DNA of 64,000 nucleotides from Streptomyces sp. 11x1 (lineage in GTDB: Bacteria > Actinomycetota > Actinomycetes > Streptomycetales > Streptomycetaceae). Below the pieces are notes generated by a model. It was not told where the DNA came from, searched no databases, and worked only from the letters and a program-made list of their open reading frames with translations. The translations under genes and the position numbers were made by a program. Where the stretch lies: contig NZ_CP122458.1 in assembly GCF_032598905.1 (NCBI RefSeq), forward strand, positions 7,527,001 to 7,591,000, written 5' to 3'. Shown in pieces: positions 16,407 to 24,793 of this stretch (the stretch's first letter is position 1; every line of letters begins with the position of its first letter).

Positions 16407-17234
16407 TCAGCCGCGCTGGATGCCGCTGGTGTCCTGGAGGACACCACGACGGCCGTCCTGCGTCTGGGCGACCAGGTTGGCGCCGCGCTGCTCCACCGCC
16501 AGGTACCAGGTGCCCGGCGCCAGTTCGGCGATCGTCGACTGCGAACCGTCCTCCGCGAACAGCGGACGGGCCACCGGCACCGCGAACCAGAACGGCGAGA
16601 AGTCACTGGCCGGCGGCTGCGGCGCCGCCGCCTGCTGGGGAGCGCCACCGAACGGCGCTGCCGGGCCCGGCTGCCCGGGCTGCGGCTGACCGGCACCGAA
16701 GGGACCCGGCGCACCGGCGCCCGGGTACCCGTAACCACCGGGCGGCTGCGCGCCGTACGGCTGCGGGGCGGCCGGCCGCGGGGCGCCGACCAGGGCGGCC
16801 TTGAGAGCGGGGACGAGGGGGGTGGCGACGGCGGCGGCGGCCAGGAGCAGCGCGGCGATCAGACCGAGGATGAGACCGGCGCCGGACTCGGGCTCCGAGC
16901 CGCCGAAGCTGCCGAAGAACTCCTCCATCGCGCCCAGCGGGTCGATGATCGACCAGAACGAGGTCCACGCGGCGAAGATCGTCAGGGCCACCCCGAGCTG
17001 GCCCAGGTCGAGACCGACGACCTTGGGCGGCTGCGGCAGCGCACGGGCGATGACGATCAACACCGCGCCGATGATGCCGCCCACGTACATGCTCATCACC
17101 AAGCCGAGGTTGTCCCAGGCATTGGGGATGTCGTCGCCGGAGCCGTCGAACGTGTCGAGGAACGACGCGATGAACAGCAACACCGCTGCTCCGATCACGA
17201 CGCCGTCGCCTCTGGTGAGGGAGCGGATATTCAC
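16407..17234 (-). CDS. DUF5336-like membrane protein with Pro/Gly/Gln-rich tail
   Basis: A 275-aa protein. Four hydrophobic helices (residues 12-150) include GVVIGAAVLLFIASF, VMSMYVGGIIGAVLIVIA and GLILGLIAALLLAAAAVA. A Pro/Gly/Gln-rich linker (PQPYGAQPPGGYGYPGAGAP) and a compact beta-like C-terminal domain (WYLAVEQRGANLVAQTQDGR) follow. Typical actinobacterial envelope protein; function unknown. Confidence 0.72.
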   Translation of the reverse strand: MNIRSLTRGDGVVIGAAVLLFIASFLDTFDGSGDDIPNAWDNLGLVMSMYVGGIIGAVLIVIARALPQPPKVVGLDLGQLGVALTIFAAWTSFWSIIDPLGAMEEFFGSFGGSEPESGAGLILGLIAALLLAAAAVATPLVPALKAALVGAPRPAAPQPYGAQPPGGYGYPGAGAPGPFGAGQPQPGQPGPAAPFGGAPQQAAAPQPPASDFSPFWFAVPVARPLFAEDGSQSTIAELAPGTWYLAVEQRGANLVAQTQDGRRGVLQDTSGIQRG

Positions 17235-17403
17235 TTCAGGTCCTTCGTCAGTCGTCTCGTCATCGGTGGAGGCGTCGCCGACACCATGTCGCCGTCAGGC
17301 CGTGGTGGGAAGCGCGGGGGTGGCCCCTCATCGTAGGGACGACCTTATCGTCCGACCGACGTGGGTGTCCGCCGGGATCAACGCGACGATCACGACCCGC
17401 CCC

Positions 17404-17560
17404 CTACCCGCGCAGAAAACTCACGATTCCCTCAGAGGTTCCCCCGCGCGCTTCCTGTCCGCCAGGCACCGCTGGTCAGCGGCGCCCCGTCATGGATATC
17501 GCGTATCCCCGCGCACTCGATGAACTCGGGGGGAACCGTTGACAGATTGAGACCGCGCGC
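17404..17560 (-). pseudogene. Decayed duplicate of the amidase C-terminus
   Basis: On the minus strand this reads GLNLSTVPPEFIECAGIRD followed by LTSGAWR and, after a frameshift, GIVSFLRG-stop. The intact neighbour reads GLNLSTVPKVFIECGNMRD, LTSGAWR and GITSFLKN-stop. It is therefore a partial, frameshifted duplication of about 50 codons lying just downstream of the real gene. Confidence 0.8.
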
Positions 17561-17626
17561 ACGTCATTCCGGGTACTTCCGCTCGACGTCCGCAGTCCCA
17601 TCTGTTTTACCGAAAAGGAAAGTTGT

Positions 17627-18619
17627 TCAATTTTTCAGGAAGCTCGTGATGCCGTCCGAGATTCCCCGGGCCGCCTTCTGTCGCCAGGCGCCGCTGGTGA
17701 GCAGGGACGCGTCCTTGCTGTCGCGCATGTTGCCGCACTCGATGAACACCTTCGGGACCGTGGAGAGGTTGAGGCCGCCGAGGTCGGTGCGGGTGACCAG
17801 GCCGGTGCCGTCGCCGACGTAGTTGGAGGGGGCGCTGCCGGTGGCGCGGACGAAGTAGCCCGCGATGCGCTCGCCGAGATCGCGTGACGGGGCGACGATG
17901 GGCCGGGTGTCCGCGGCGCCCTCGTCCGCCGTGCCCGGCAGGATGACGTGGAAGCCGCGGTTGCCGGACCCGGAGCCGTCCGCGTGGATCGACACCGCCG
18001 CGTCCGCCTTCGCCGCGTTGCCGATCCGCGCCCGCTCGTCGATGCACGGACCCCACGCGCGGTCGTCGTCCTGCGTGAACTTCACCGTGGCGCCCTGCTG
18101 CTGGAGGAGCGTGCGCAGCCGACGGGAGACGTCCAGCGTGAACTCGGCCTCCGGGTAACCGTCGTTGGTGGTCGTCCCCGTCGTGTCGCACTCCTTCGCG
18201 TGCGTCCCGATGTCCACCTTGCGGTTGATCTCGGCGGTGTGCTGGAAGTTGCCGGGGTTGTGGCCCGGGTCGATGACGACGACCTTGCCCTTCAGGGGCC
18301 CCGTCGCGGCCGGCGCGGAGGCGGAACCGGAGGGGCTCGCCTTCTCGGCGTCGTCGCCCTCCTTGCCCCCGTCACCGTCGCCGGCGTCGGCGGACGCGGT
18401 GGGATCGCCGCTCGCCGGGGGAGTGGTCGCCGACCGCGTCTGCGGCACCTTCGCGCTGTCCGACCCGCCGTCCCCGCCTCCGGAGCCCCCGGTGACCTGC
18501 CAGACCCCCCACCCGGCCACCGCCCCGACCACGACCGCGGCCACCGCCACGGTCAGCGGACGGCCAAGGGCGGAACGGCGGGGCTGGGGCGGATCGAAGT
18601 CCGGGCCTACGTACGACAC
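17627..18619 (-). CDS. N-acetylmuramoyl-L-alanine amidase (Amidase_3), membrane anchored
   Basis: Zinc peptidoglycan amidase, about 330 aa. An N-terminal transmembrane anchor (TVAVAAVVVGAVAGWGVW) is followed by a Ser/Asp/Gly-rich spacer. The catalytic domain has VVIDPGHNPG, a central SIHADG zinc ligand and FIECGNMRD containing the catalytic Glu. I prefer GTG 18619 (VSYVGPDFDPPQ), as this N-terminus is typical of streptomycete homologues; ATG 18649 is also in frame. Cell-wall turnover outside the membrane. Confidence 0.87.
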   Translation of the reverse strand: MSYVGPDFDPPQPRRSALGRPLTVAVAAVVVGAVAGWGVWQVTGGSGGGDGGSDSAKVPQTRSATTPPASGDPTASADAGDGDGGKEGDDAEKASPSGSASAPAATGPLKGKVVVIDPGHNPGNFQHTAEINRKVDIGTHAKECDTTGTTTNDGYPEAEFTLDVSRRLRTLLQQQGATVKFTQDDDRAWGPCIDERARIGNAAKADAAVSIHADGSGSGNRGFHVILPGTADEGAADTRPIVAPSRDLGERIAGYFVRATGSAPSNYVGDGTGLVTRTDLGGLNLSTVPKVFIECGNMRDSKDASLLTSGAWRQKAARGISDGITSFLKN

Positions 18620-18732
18620 GCCTGCCACCTTACGGGTCGGGTGGCGCACGGGCGGGCCACCCCGGGCGGCATCGCGCCGGGCTCGGCGGCGCCGGCTGGA
18701 CCCGTCGGCCGTCGACAGGTCAGAGTACGGGG

Positions 18733-19440
18733 ATGATCGAGGTGGTGATCGCGGTCCTCGGGGCCGTGGTAGGGGCTTCGGCGCTTGTCGTCAGCATCGC
18801 CGGGCACCGTCACAACGTCCGTCAGGCCGTCCGGCTGGCCGAGCGGGAGCGCCGCATCGAGGACCGGGAACGCGAGGCGGACCAGCGGGAGAAGTTGATC
18901 CAGTCGTCGCTGCTGCACGTCACCATGGGCAGCAGCCGCTCGGTGCTCGCGGACGGGTACGCACGGTGGCACCTCGAAGCGGTCAACACCAGCAACCAGC
19001 CGCTCGTCCAGGTCGCCGTCCACTACGACGGCGAACGCCTCGACGGCCGGGAGATCCTTCCGGCAGGCGGCCGGCTCACCGTCGGTCTCCCGATGACGTC
19101 GGCCACCGGTTCACCGCCCTCGCCCCTGCTCTGCTCCGTCGAGTTCACCGACTCCTCCGGCAACCGCTGGCGCCGTCTGGCCACGGGCCGGCTCCAGCCA
19201 TGGGGGACCGGCACCGGAGACGAGACGAACTGGCAGCCGCCCGTGGCACCGATCGTCGGCCCCCTACCGGCCCCCCTGATCTCCGGCAGCCCTGCCGGCG
19301 GCGCCCACGCACCGCGCCAGGGCACTCCGCCGCCCACGCCGCCCCGCCCCCTCCCCACCCGGGCCTACCGCGCGGCGGTCGCCGCGGTGGTGGTCGTCGT
19401 GGCAGCCGCCGTCTATCTGCTGGTCCGGTACATGGGTTAG
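18733..19440 (+). CDS. Hypothetical protein with two terminal membrane helices and a coiled coil
   Basis: A 235-aa protein. The N-terminal hydrophobic segment IEVVIAVLGAVVGASALVVSIA precedes a charged coiled coil (RLAERERRIEDREREADQRE). A central beta-sandwich-like region (WHLEAVNTSNQPLVQVAVHY) and a Pro-rich stretch lead to a C-terminal helix (AAVAAVVVVVAAAVYLLV). Divergent from the amidase. Function unknown. Confidence 0.65.
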   Translation: MIEVVIAVLGAVVGASALVVSIAGHRHNVRQAVRLAERERRIEDREREADQREKLIQSSLLHVTMGSSRSVLADGYARWHLEAVNTSNQPLVQVAVHYDGERLDGREILPAGGRLTVGLPMTSATGSPPSPLLCSVEFTDSSGNRWRRLATGRLQPWGTGTGDETNWQPPVAPIVGPLPAPLISGSPAGGAHAPRQGTPPPTPPRPLPTRAYRAAVAAVVVVVAAAVYLLVRYMG

Positions 19441-19648
19441 ACGGGCGGAAGCCGTCCTGCGGGCAGGCCCTGCGGGCGGGTCCCCCACCGGGCAGGCCCT
19501 ACGACCGACGAGCGGCTGACCAGCGAGAGCGGTAGCGGTACCGGTAGGCGGACGCCCCGTCGCGGGATAAAGTCGTGCGGTTACGTCTGGTTGTGGGGGC
19601 GGGGCCTGGTCGTGCGGTCGGGGGCCCCGGTGGGAGGGCCTGTAGCGC

Positions 19649-21847
19649 ATGAGTCGTCGCTCCAACGGGTTGGCCGGCATCTGGGCCGAGGCACAACGCC
19701 AGCAGCAGCGTCAGTCGGAGGAGCGGGCCCGGCAGCAGCGCGAGTACGAGCGGCGACAACGCGCGTACCAGCGGGAGGTGGCCCGCAGCCAGCGCGAGCA
19801 GCAGGTGGCGTACCGGCAGCAGCGCGAGGCGGAGGCGCGGCGGCGTACGGAGGAACTGGACACCTGGGTAAGGACGTTGGAAGGGCTGTTGGTCGCGGGC
19901 TGCCGGGCCCCGGCGTTCAGGGCCGCGTCCCTCACCCGTTCCGAACGCCTGGAGCCGTTCTCCCCGGGGCCGCTCGGGCAGCCCGTCCCCATGCCGGACC
20001 CCAACCACTACCAGGCGCAGGGCGGTTGGTCCGCCCAGCGACGCGCCCAGGCGCAGGCCGAGGCGCGTGCCCGGTTCGAGCACGACTGGCATGCGGCCCA
20101 GGCCGCCGAGGCCCAGAGGCAGCACCAACTGGCCCAGTACCAGCGGCAGTACGAGCAGTGGGCGGAAGGACAGCGGACGGAGATCCGGCGGCACAACGCC
20201 GGGCTCGCCCAGATGGCGAGCGCACTGCGCGAAGGCGACCCGGAAGCCGCCGTCGACTACTTCTCCGCCGCCCTCTACGCCTCGTCCGCCTGGCCCGAGG
20301 GCTTTCCCCGCGGAGTCCGCGCCGCCTACGACCCGGCGGCACGGCAACTGGTCCTGGACTGGGAACTGCCCAGGTACGACGTCGTCCCCGAGACGAAGAG
20401 CGTCGTCTACATGCCGAGCGTCGACCAGGACAAGGAACGCCCCCGCCCGGTCACCCAGCGGCGGGCCCTCTACCGTGACGTCCTCGCCCAGTGCACCCTC
20501 CTGGTGCTGCACGACCTGTTCGCCGCCGACGAGTTCGGCGCGCTGGAGTCGGTCGTCCTGAACGGGTTCGTGGACGACCACGACCCGGTGACCGGGCGCC
20601 GCGCCGAGCTCTTCCTGGTGACCGTCACGGTGCCCCGGCCGGTCTTCGCCGACCTGCACCTGGAACAGGTGAGCGCCGTCGACTGTCTGACGGACGGCCT
20701 CAGGGGCCGGCTGTCCGCGCGACCGGACCAGCGCACCGCCGTCCGCCCCGGACGCCGGCCCGACGACGTGGGCGACGGCGTCGTCGTCCACGGCGGCGAG
20801 GACGAGCCGGACCTCCTGGAGATGGACCCCCTCGCCTTCGAGGCGCTGGTCGCGGAGCTGTTCCGGGCCATGGGGATGCAGGCCGTCACCACCCAGCGCT
20901 CGGGCGACGGCGGGGTGGACGTCGACGCCCTCGACCCGACCCCGATCCGCGGCGGCAAGATCGTCGTCCAGGTCAAGCGCTACCGCAACACCGTCCCGCC
21001 GAGCGCCGTCCGTGACCTCTACGGCACGGTCCAGGACGCCGGCGCCAACAAGGGTGTCCTGGTGACCACGTCCAAGTTCGGCCCCGGCTCCCACACCTTC
21101 GCCAACGGCAAGCCGCTGGAGCTGATCTCGGGCCGCGAACTCGTCGACCTGCTGCACCGGCACGGGCTGCGGGGGCGCCTGGGCCCCGGTGAGCGCCCCA
21201 CGCCGGTGTCAGCGACCGCCGCCACGGTGGTGATGCCCTCGGCCGACCTCACCGTGGTGCTGCCGACGGCCGATCCGACGGTGGTGCTGCCCACGACGGA
21301 CCCCAGGCTGCCCGCCCAGCGGACCTCGCCGGACGCGGGCCCCGCCCCGGACGCTCCGCCCGGGGGCTACAGCGTGCTCGGCATGTACTGGACGGGCGGC
21401 GTCGCGTTGGACGTCTGCGCGCTCGTCTGCCACGGCAACCGCGTCCTGAGCGACGACCACTTCGTCTTCTACAACAACCTCCGCACCCCCGACGGCACGG
21501 TCCGCGCCGTCCCGCCGACCGCCCCCGACAAGGCCGCGATCCAGGTCTTCTTCGACGCGCTGCCCGCGACGGCGGACCGTCTGGTCCTGGTCGCCGCGAT
21601 CGACCCGGCCGTGAACCCCGACGCCGACCTCTCCGGCTTCACCGACGCCGGCATCCGCCTCCTGGACCCCTCCCGCGCCGAACAGGGCCGCCTGGACGTC
21701 TCCGACGGCCGCGCCGCCGAAACGGCCCTGACGCTCGGCTCCTTCCGCCGCCGCGCCAACGGCGACTGGGACTTCGTCGTGGGCGGCAAGGGGTACGGGG
21801 GCGGTCTGGAGGAACTGGTGCAGGACTACGGCATAGACGTGGCGTAG
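19649..21847 (+). CDS. Mrr-type restriction endonuclease fused to a TerD domain
   Basis: A 732-aa fusion. Residues 1-190 are Arg/Gln-rich coiled coil (RQSEERARQQREYERRQRAY). A linker domain follows, then an Mrr_cat endonuclease domain (about 390-500: DPLAFEALVAELFRAMGM, RSGDGGVDVDAL, VVQVKRY, with the D...QxK catalytic pattern). After a low-complexity spacer of repeated VVLPTADPT units comes a TerD/CABP domain (about 572-730: GVALDVCALVCHGN, DDHFVFYNNLRTPDG). Probably a DNA-damage- or phage-responsive nuclease using TerD as Ca2+-dependent sensor; that role is inference. Confidence 0.85.
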   Translation: MSRRSNGLAGIWAEAQRQQQRQSEERARQQREYERRQRAYQREVARSQREQQVAYRQQREAEARRRTEELDTWVRTLEGLLVAGCRAPAFRAASLTRSERLEPFSPGPLGQPVPMPDPNHYQAQGGWSAQRRAQAQAEARARFEHDWHAAQAAEAQRQHQLAQYQRQYEQWAEGQRTEIRRHNAGLAQMASALREGDPEAAVDYFSAALYASSAWPEGFPRGVRAAYDPAARQLVLDWELPRYDVVPETKSVVYMPSVDQDKERPRPVTQRRALYRDVLAQCTLLVLHDLFAADEFGALESVVLNGFVDDHDPVTGRRAELFLVTVTVPRPVFADLHLEQVSAVDCLTDGLRGRLSARPDQRTAVRPGRRPDDVGDGVVVHGGEDEPDLLEMDPLAFEALVAELFRAMGMQAVTTQRSGDGGVDVDALDPTPIRGGKIVVQVKRYRNTVPPSAVRDLYGTVQDAGANKGVLVTTSKFGPGSHTFANGKPLELISGRELVDLLHRHGLRGRLGPGERPTPVSATAATVVMPSADLTVVLPTADPTVVLPTTDPRLPAQRTSPDAGPAPDAPPGGYSVLGMYWTGGVALDVCALVCHGNRVLSDDHFVFYNNLRTPDGTVRAVPPTAPDKAAIQVFFDALPATADRLVLVAAIDPAVNPDADLSGFTDAGIRLLDPSRAEQGRLDVSDGRAAETALTLGSFRRRANGDWDFVVGGKGYGGGLEELVQDYGIDVA

Positions 21848-21895
21848 CGGGGCCCGGGACGGTATGGACGTGGCGTGGCGGGGCCCGGAACCGCG
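21836..21895. repeat. Short tandem duplication across the stop codon of the Mrr-TerD gene
   Basis: A GACGTGGCGTAGCGGGGCCC unit containing the stop codon is repeated about 32 bp later as GACGTGGCGTGGCGGGGCCC. Confidence 0.7.
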
Positions 21896-21897
21896 GC

Positions 21898-22581
21898 TCA
21901 GATGTCGGTGCCCGTCCGGCGCAGCACCCGCAGGGAGTCCGTGGCGGAGACCTCGGTGAAGGCGCCGGAGGCCAGGGCGCGGAGGTAGACGCGGTACGGG
22001 GCCTGGCCGGTGAACTCGTCCTCGGGGTCGGGGAAGACGTCGTGGATGACGAGGAGGCCGTCCGGGGCGATGTGCGGGGCCCAGCCCTCGTAGTCGGCGG
22101 TGGCGTGCTCGTCGGTGTGGCCGCCGTCGATGAACACGAAGGCCAGGGGGGTGCCCCAGAACGCGGCGACCTGCGGGGAACGGCCGACGACCGCGACGAC
22201 GTGGCCCTCCAGGCCCGCGCGGTGGAGGGTGCGGCGGAAGGTGGGGAGAGTGTCCATGCGGCCCACCTCGGGGTCGACGGTGGACTCGTCGTGGTACTCC
22301 CAGCCCGGCTGCTGCTCCTCACTGCCCCGGTGGTGGTCGACCGTGATCGCGGTGACCCCGGCCTCACGTGCGGCGTCGGCCAGCAGGATCGTGGACCGGC
22401 CGCAGTACGTCCCCACCTCCAGCAGCGGCAGCCCCAGCCGGCCCGCCTCGACGGCCGCGGCGTACAGCGCGAGCCCTTCCGCCACCGGCATGAACCCCTT
22501 GGCCCCCTCGAAGGCGCCGAGAACCTCCGGCGCGGGCGCGGGTGCCGGCGGGGCCGGGTGCGGATGCGGTGCCGCGGACAT
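21898..22581 (-). CDS. Class I SAM-dependent methyltransferase (methyltransferase_24-like)
   Basis: A 227-aa methyltransferase with motif I LEVGTYCGRSTILLADAA, ITVDHH, and FVFIDGGHTDEHATADYEGW. The arrangement matches small-molecule or sugar O-methyltransferases of the Methyltransf_24/Cmcl group, where the His/Asp cluster can bind metal. ATG 22581 follows GGAGG. The Pro/Ala-rich N-terminus is probably disordered. Confidence 0.82.
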   Translation of the reverse strand: MSAAPHPHPAPPAPAPAPEVLGAFEGAKGFMPVAEGLALYAAAVEAGRLGLPLLEVGTYCGRSTILLADAAREAGVTAITVDHHRGSEEQQPGWEYHDESTVDPEVGRMDTLPTFRRTLHRAGLEGHVVAVVGRSPQVAAFWGTPLAFVFIDGGHTDEHATADYEGWAPHIAPDGLLVIHDVFPDPEDEFTGQAPYRVYLRALASGAFTEVSATDSLRVLRRTGTDI

Positions 22582-22649
22582 GGGTCCTCCGTGTGATGGT
22601 CGTACGAGCGGGGGCGCCCCATGCTGCCACGCGGTGCGCTCCGGGTGAG

Positions 22650-22817
22650 GCCGGGTGTTCGGCTGCGGGCCCGGTGGGGCTTCTCGCGCAGTTCCCCGCG
22701 CCCCTGAAAGCAGGGGCTGTGCCCCGTGCTTTTCAGGCCCGCAGGGGCCTGGTCTCCTAGGGGCGCGGGGAACTGCGCGACCAGCCCCCACCGGACCCGC
22801 AGCCGAACACCCGGCCC
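22650..22817. repeat. Long inverted repeat built on the dispersed palindrome
   Basis: Two arms of more than 50 bp face each other around a 50-bp centre. The left arm begins GGCCGGGTGTTCGGCTGCGG (about 22650) and the right arm ends CCGCAGCCGAACACCCGGCC (about 22817). Each contains the GCGCAGTTCCCCGCGCCCCT core. It sits just beyond the MFS gene stop and would fold as a very strong terminator. Confidence 0.75.
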
Positions 22818-22826
22818 CATGGATGC

Positions 22827-24332
22827 CTATCGGGAGGCGACCACCACCCGGCCCTCCCCGGCGACCACGTCGCCCGCCCCGGTCTTGCCGGCATCCCCGC
22901 TCGCATGAAGGGTCAGCGCGGGGCGGCGGCCGGGGAGGAACAGGGCCAGCACCAGCCCGACCCCGACCGCGGCCGTGGCGATGAGGAAGGACAGGCGGAA
23001 ACCGTGCATCGTGGGGATCTCGGCCCCACCCACCTCGTTCGCGGTGTTCGCCAGCACCATGCCGATGACGGCGCTCGACACGGACGTACCGACGGAGCGC
23101 ATGAGCGTGTTGAGTCCGTTGGCCGCCCCCGTCTCGGACGGATCGACCGCTCCGACGATCAGCGCCGGGAGCGAGGAGTAGGCGAGCCCGATGCCCGCGC
23201 CCAGCACCACCGACACCACCACGGTCTGCCACGCGGCGCTCATCAGGCCGAGCCCGGCCCCGTAGCCGACAGCGATGATCAGCAGGCCCAGGATGAGGGT
23301 GGTCTTGGGTCCGTACTTGGCGGAGATCCGGGCGTAGACCGGCGCCGTGAACATCATCGTCAGCCCGAGCGGGGCCACGCACAGACCCGCGACGATCATC
23401 GACTGCCCGAGCCCGTAACCGGTGGCGGAGGGCAGCTGGAGGAGCTGCGGCAGGACCAGGGAGACGACGAAGAAGGAGACACCGACCATGATCGAGGCGA
23501 GGTTGGTGAGCAGGACCTCACGGCGGACGGTGGTCCGCAGATCCACCAGCGGCGCCGTGACACGCAGCTCCAGGACACCCCAGAGCAGCAGGACCACGGC
23601 CGACGCGGCGAACATCCCGAGCGTCGTCGCGGAGGTCCAGCCCCAGTCGCTGCCCTTGGTGATCGGCAGGAGGAAGAGGACCAGACCGAGGGAGAGGCCG
23701 AGGGCGCCGAGATGGTCGAAGGTGCCCGCCGCGCGCGTCGTGGTCTCCGGTACGGCGATCAGGGTGAGGACGATGGAGAGCAGACCGAGGCCGGCGGCGC
23801 CGAAGAAGAGGACGTGCCAGTCGGTGGTCTGGGCGACCGCGGCGGCCAGCGGCAGCGCGAGTCCGCCGCCGACACCGATGGACGAGCTCATCAGGGCCAT
23901 GGCGGAGCCGAGGCGTTCGCGGGGGAGCTCGTCGCGCATCAGCCCGATGCCCAGCGGGATCGCGCCCATGGCGAAGCCCTGCAAGGCACGGCCGACGATC
24001 ATCGGCACGAGCGCACTGGTGAAACCGCTGATCAGCGCCCCGACCACCATCACGGCCAGGCTGACGATCAGCATCCGGCGCTTGCCGTAGAGGTCGCCGA
24101 GACGGCCCATGATCGGCGTGGCCACGGCACCGGAGAGGAGGGTCGAGGTCAGGACCCAGGTCGCGTTGCTGGGCGAGGTGTCCAGCAGTTGCGGGAGATC
24201 CTTGATCACCGGGACCAGCAGGGTCTGCATCACCGCGACCACGATTCCCGCGAAGGCCAGCACCGGGACGATCGCTCGGCCGGCGTCTGTGGTGGGGGCC
24301 TCGGGGGTCGGCGGTGTGTGCGGCTGTGTCAT
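22827..24332 (-). CDS. MFS transporter, DHA2-like 14-TM drug exporter
   Basis: A 501-aa proton antiporter of the major facilitator superfamily. It has motif A (GRLGDLYGKRR, about residues 77-87), motif C-like GVGGGLALPLA and many hydrophobic helices consistent with 14 segments. Exports a hydrophobic compound or solute; substrate unknown. Upstream (24333-24793) lies the palindrome-rich region shared with the MaoC operon. Confidence 0.85.
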   Translation of the reverse strand: MTQPHTPPTPEAPTTDAGRAIVPVLAFAGIVVAVMQTLLVPVIKDLPQLLDTSPSNATWVLTSTLLSGAVATPIMGRLGDLYGKRRMLIVSLAVMVVGALISGFTSALVPMIVGRALQGFAMGAIPLGIGLMRDELPRERLGSAMALMSSSIGVGGGLALPLAAAVAQTTDWHVLFFGAAGLGLLSIVLTLIAVPETTTRAAGTFDHLGALGLSLGLVLFLLPITKGSDWGWTSATTLGMFAASAVVLLLWGVLELRVTAPLVDLRTTVRREVLLTNLASIMVGVSFFVVSLVLPQLLQLPSATGYGLGQSMIVAGLCVAPLGLTMMFTAPVYARISAKYGPKTTLILGLLIIAVGYGAGLGLMSAAWQTVVVSVVLGAGIGLAYSSLPALIVGAVDPSETGAANGLNTLMRSVGTSVSSAVIGMVLANTANEVGGAEIPTMHGFRLSFLIATAAVGVGLVLALFLPGRRPALTLHASGDAGKTGAGDVVAGEGRVVVASR

Positions 24333-24445
24333 GGAGCGGGGCCTCCTGGCCGGGCGAGGGTGTATGCCACCCGAACCTCGTGTGCCTGGGCAACTATTCC
24401 GTTGTTTCGAGTGACTAACGAAAGCTTGACCTGCCCATGGGAAAG

Positions 24446-24458
24446 TGACGTGCCGTCA
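24446..24458. promoter_or_regulatory. Inverted repeat TGACG-N3-CGTCA
   Basis: TGACGTGCCGTCA lies about 115 bp upstream of the MFS start, in the same class as 7673, 16295 and 24606. Possible operator for MFS or for the rightward operon. Confidence 0.45.
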
Positions 24459-24605
24459 GGGAGGGCACCTCGTCGGGGGCGGGGTGTCGGGCGGCGGGCG
24501 AGCTGGTTCGTGGCGCCGGCGCCGGCGGGGCCGAGTGCCAGTCGGCGGAAGTGGCGCAGTGGGCGGCCGACCCGGTGACCTACTGTCCCTCCCTGATGCC
24601 CGGAT

Positions 24606-24620
24606 CTGACGTACTGTCAG
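24606..24620 (+). promoter_or_regulatory. Palindrome CTGAC-N5-GTCAG fused to AGGAGG
   Basis: CTGACGTACTGTCAGGAGG is followed 7 bp later by an ATG (24631) that starts only a 70-codon low-quality frame. This operator-ribosome-site layout matches the LLM gene. It suggests a lost gene start or a translated leader upstream of the MaoC operon. Confidence 0.55.
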
Positions 24621-24668
24621 GAGGCTTCACATGTGCACGAGGCTGGGCTATACAGAGGGTCGCCGGAC

Positions 24669-24682
24669 TGGAACGCGTTCTA
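24669..24682. promoter_or_regulatory. KstR-type operator upstream of the MaoC operon
   Basis: TGGAACGCGTTCTA is an exact match to TnnAACnnGTTnnA, 112 bp before the MaoC hydratase start. Confidence 0.8.
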
Positions 24683-24793
24683 GGTGGGCGGGTTCCGGGT
24701 CGGCCGTGACGACCTCGGTGCGGCCGCTGGTGCGGACGGTCGTACCGAGGTTCCTCAGCCCACGCCACCCGCCCCGGACCGCCCAGGAGCCCC

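Noticed and set aside
22905..24578. Plus-strand frame of 557 codons opposite the MFS gene
   Set aside because: Composition (Gln/Asp/Arg/Gly) is typical of antisense frames, while the minus strand gives a clean MFS protein.
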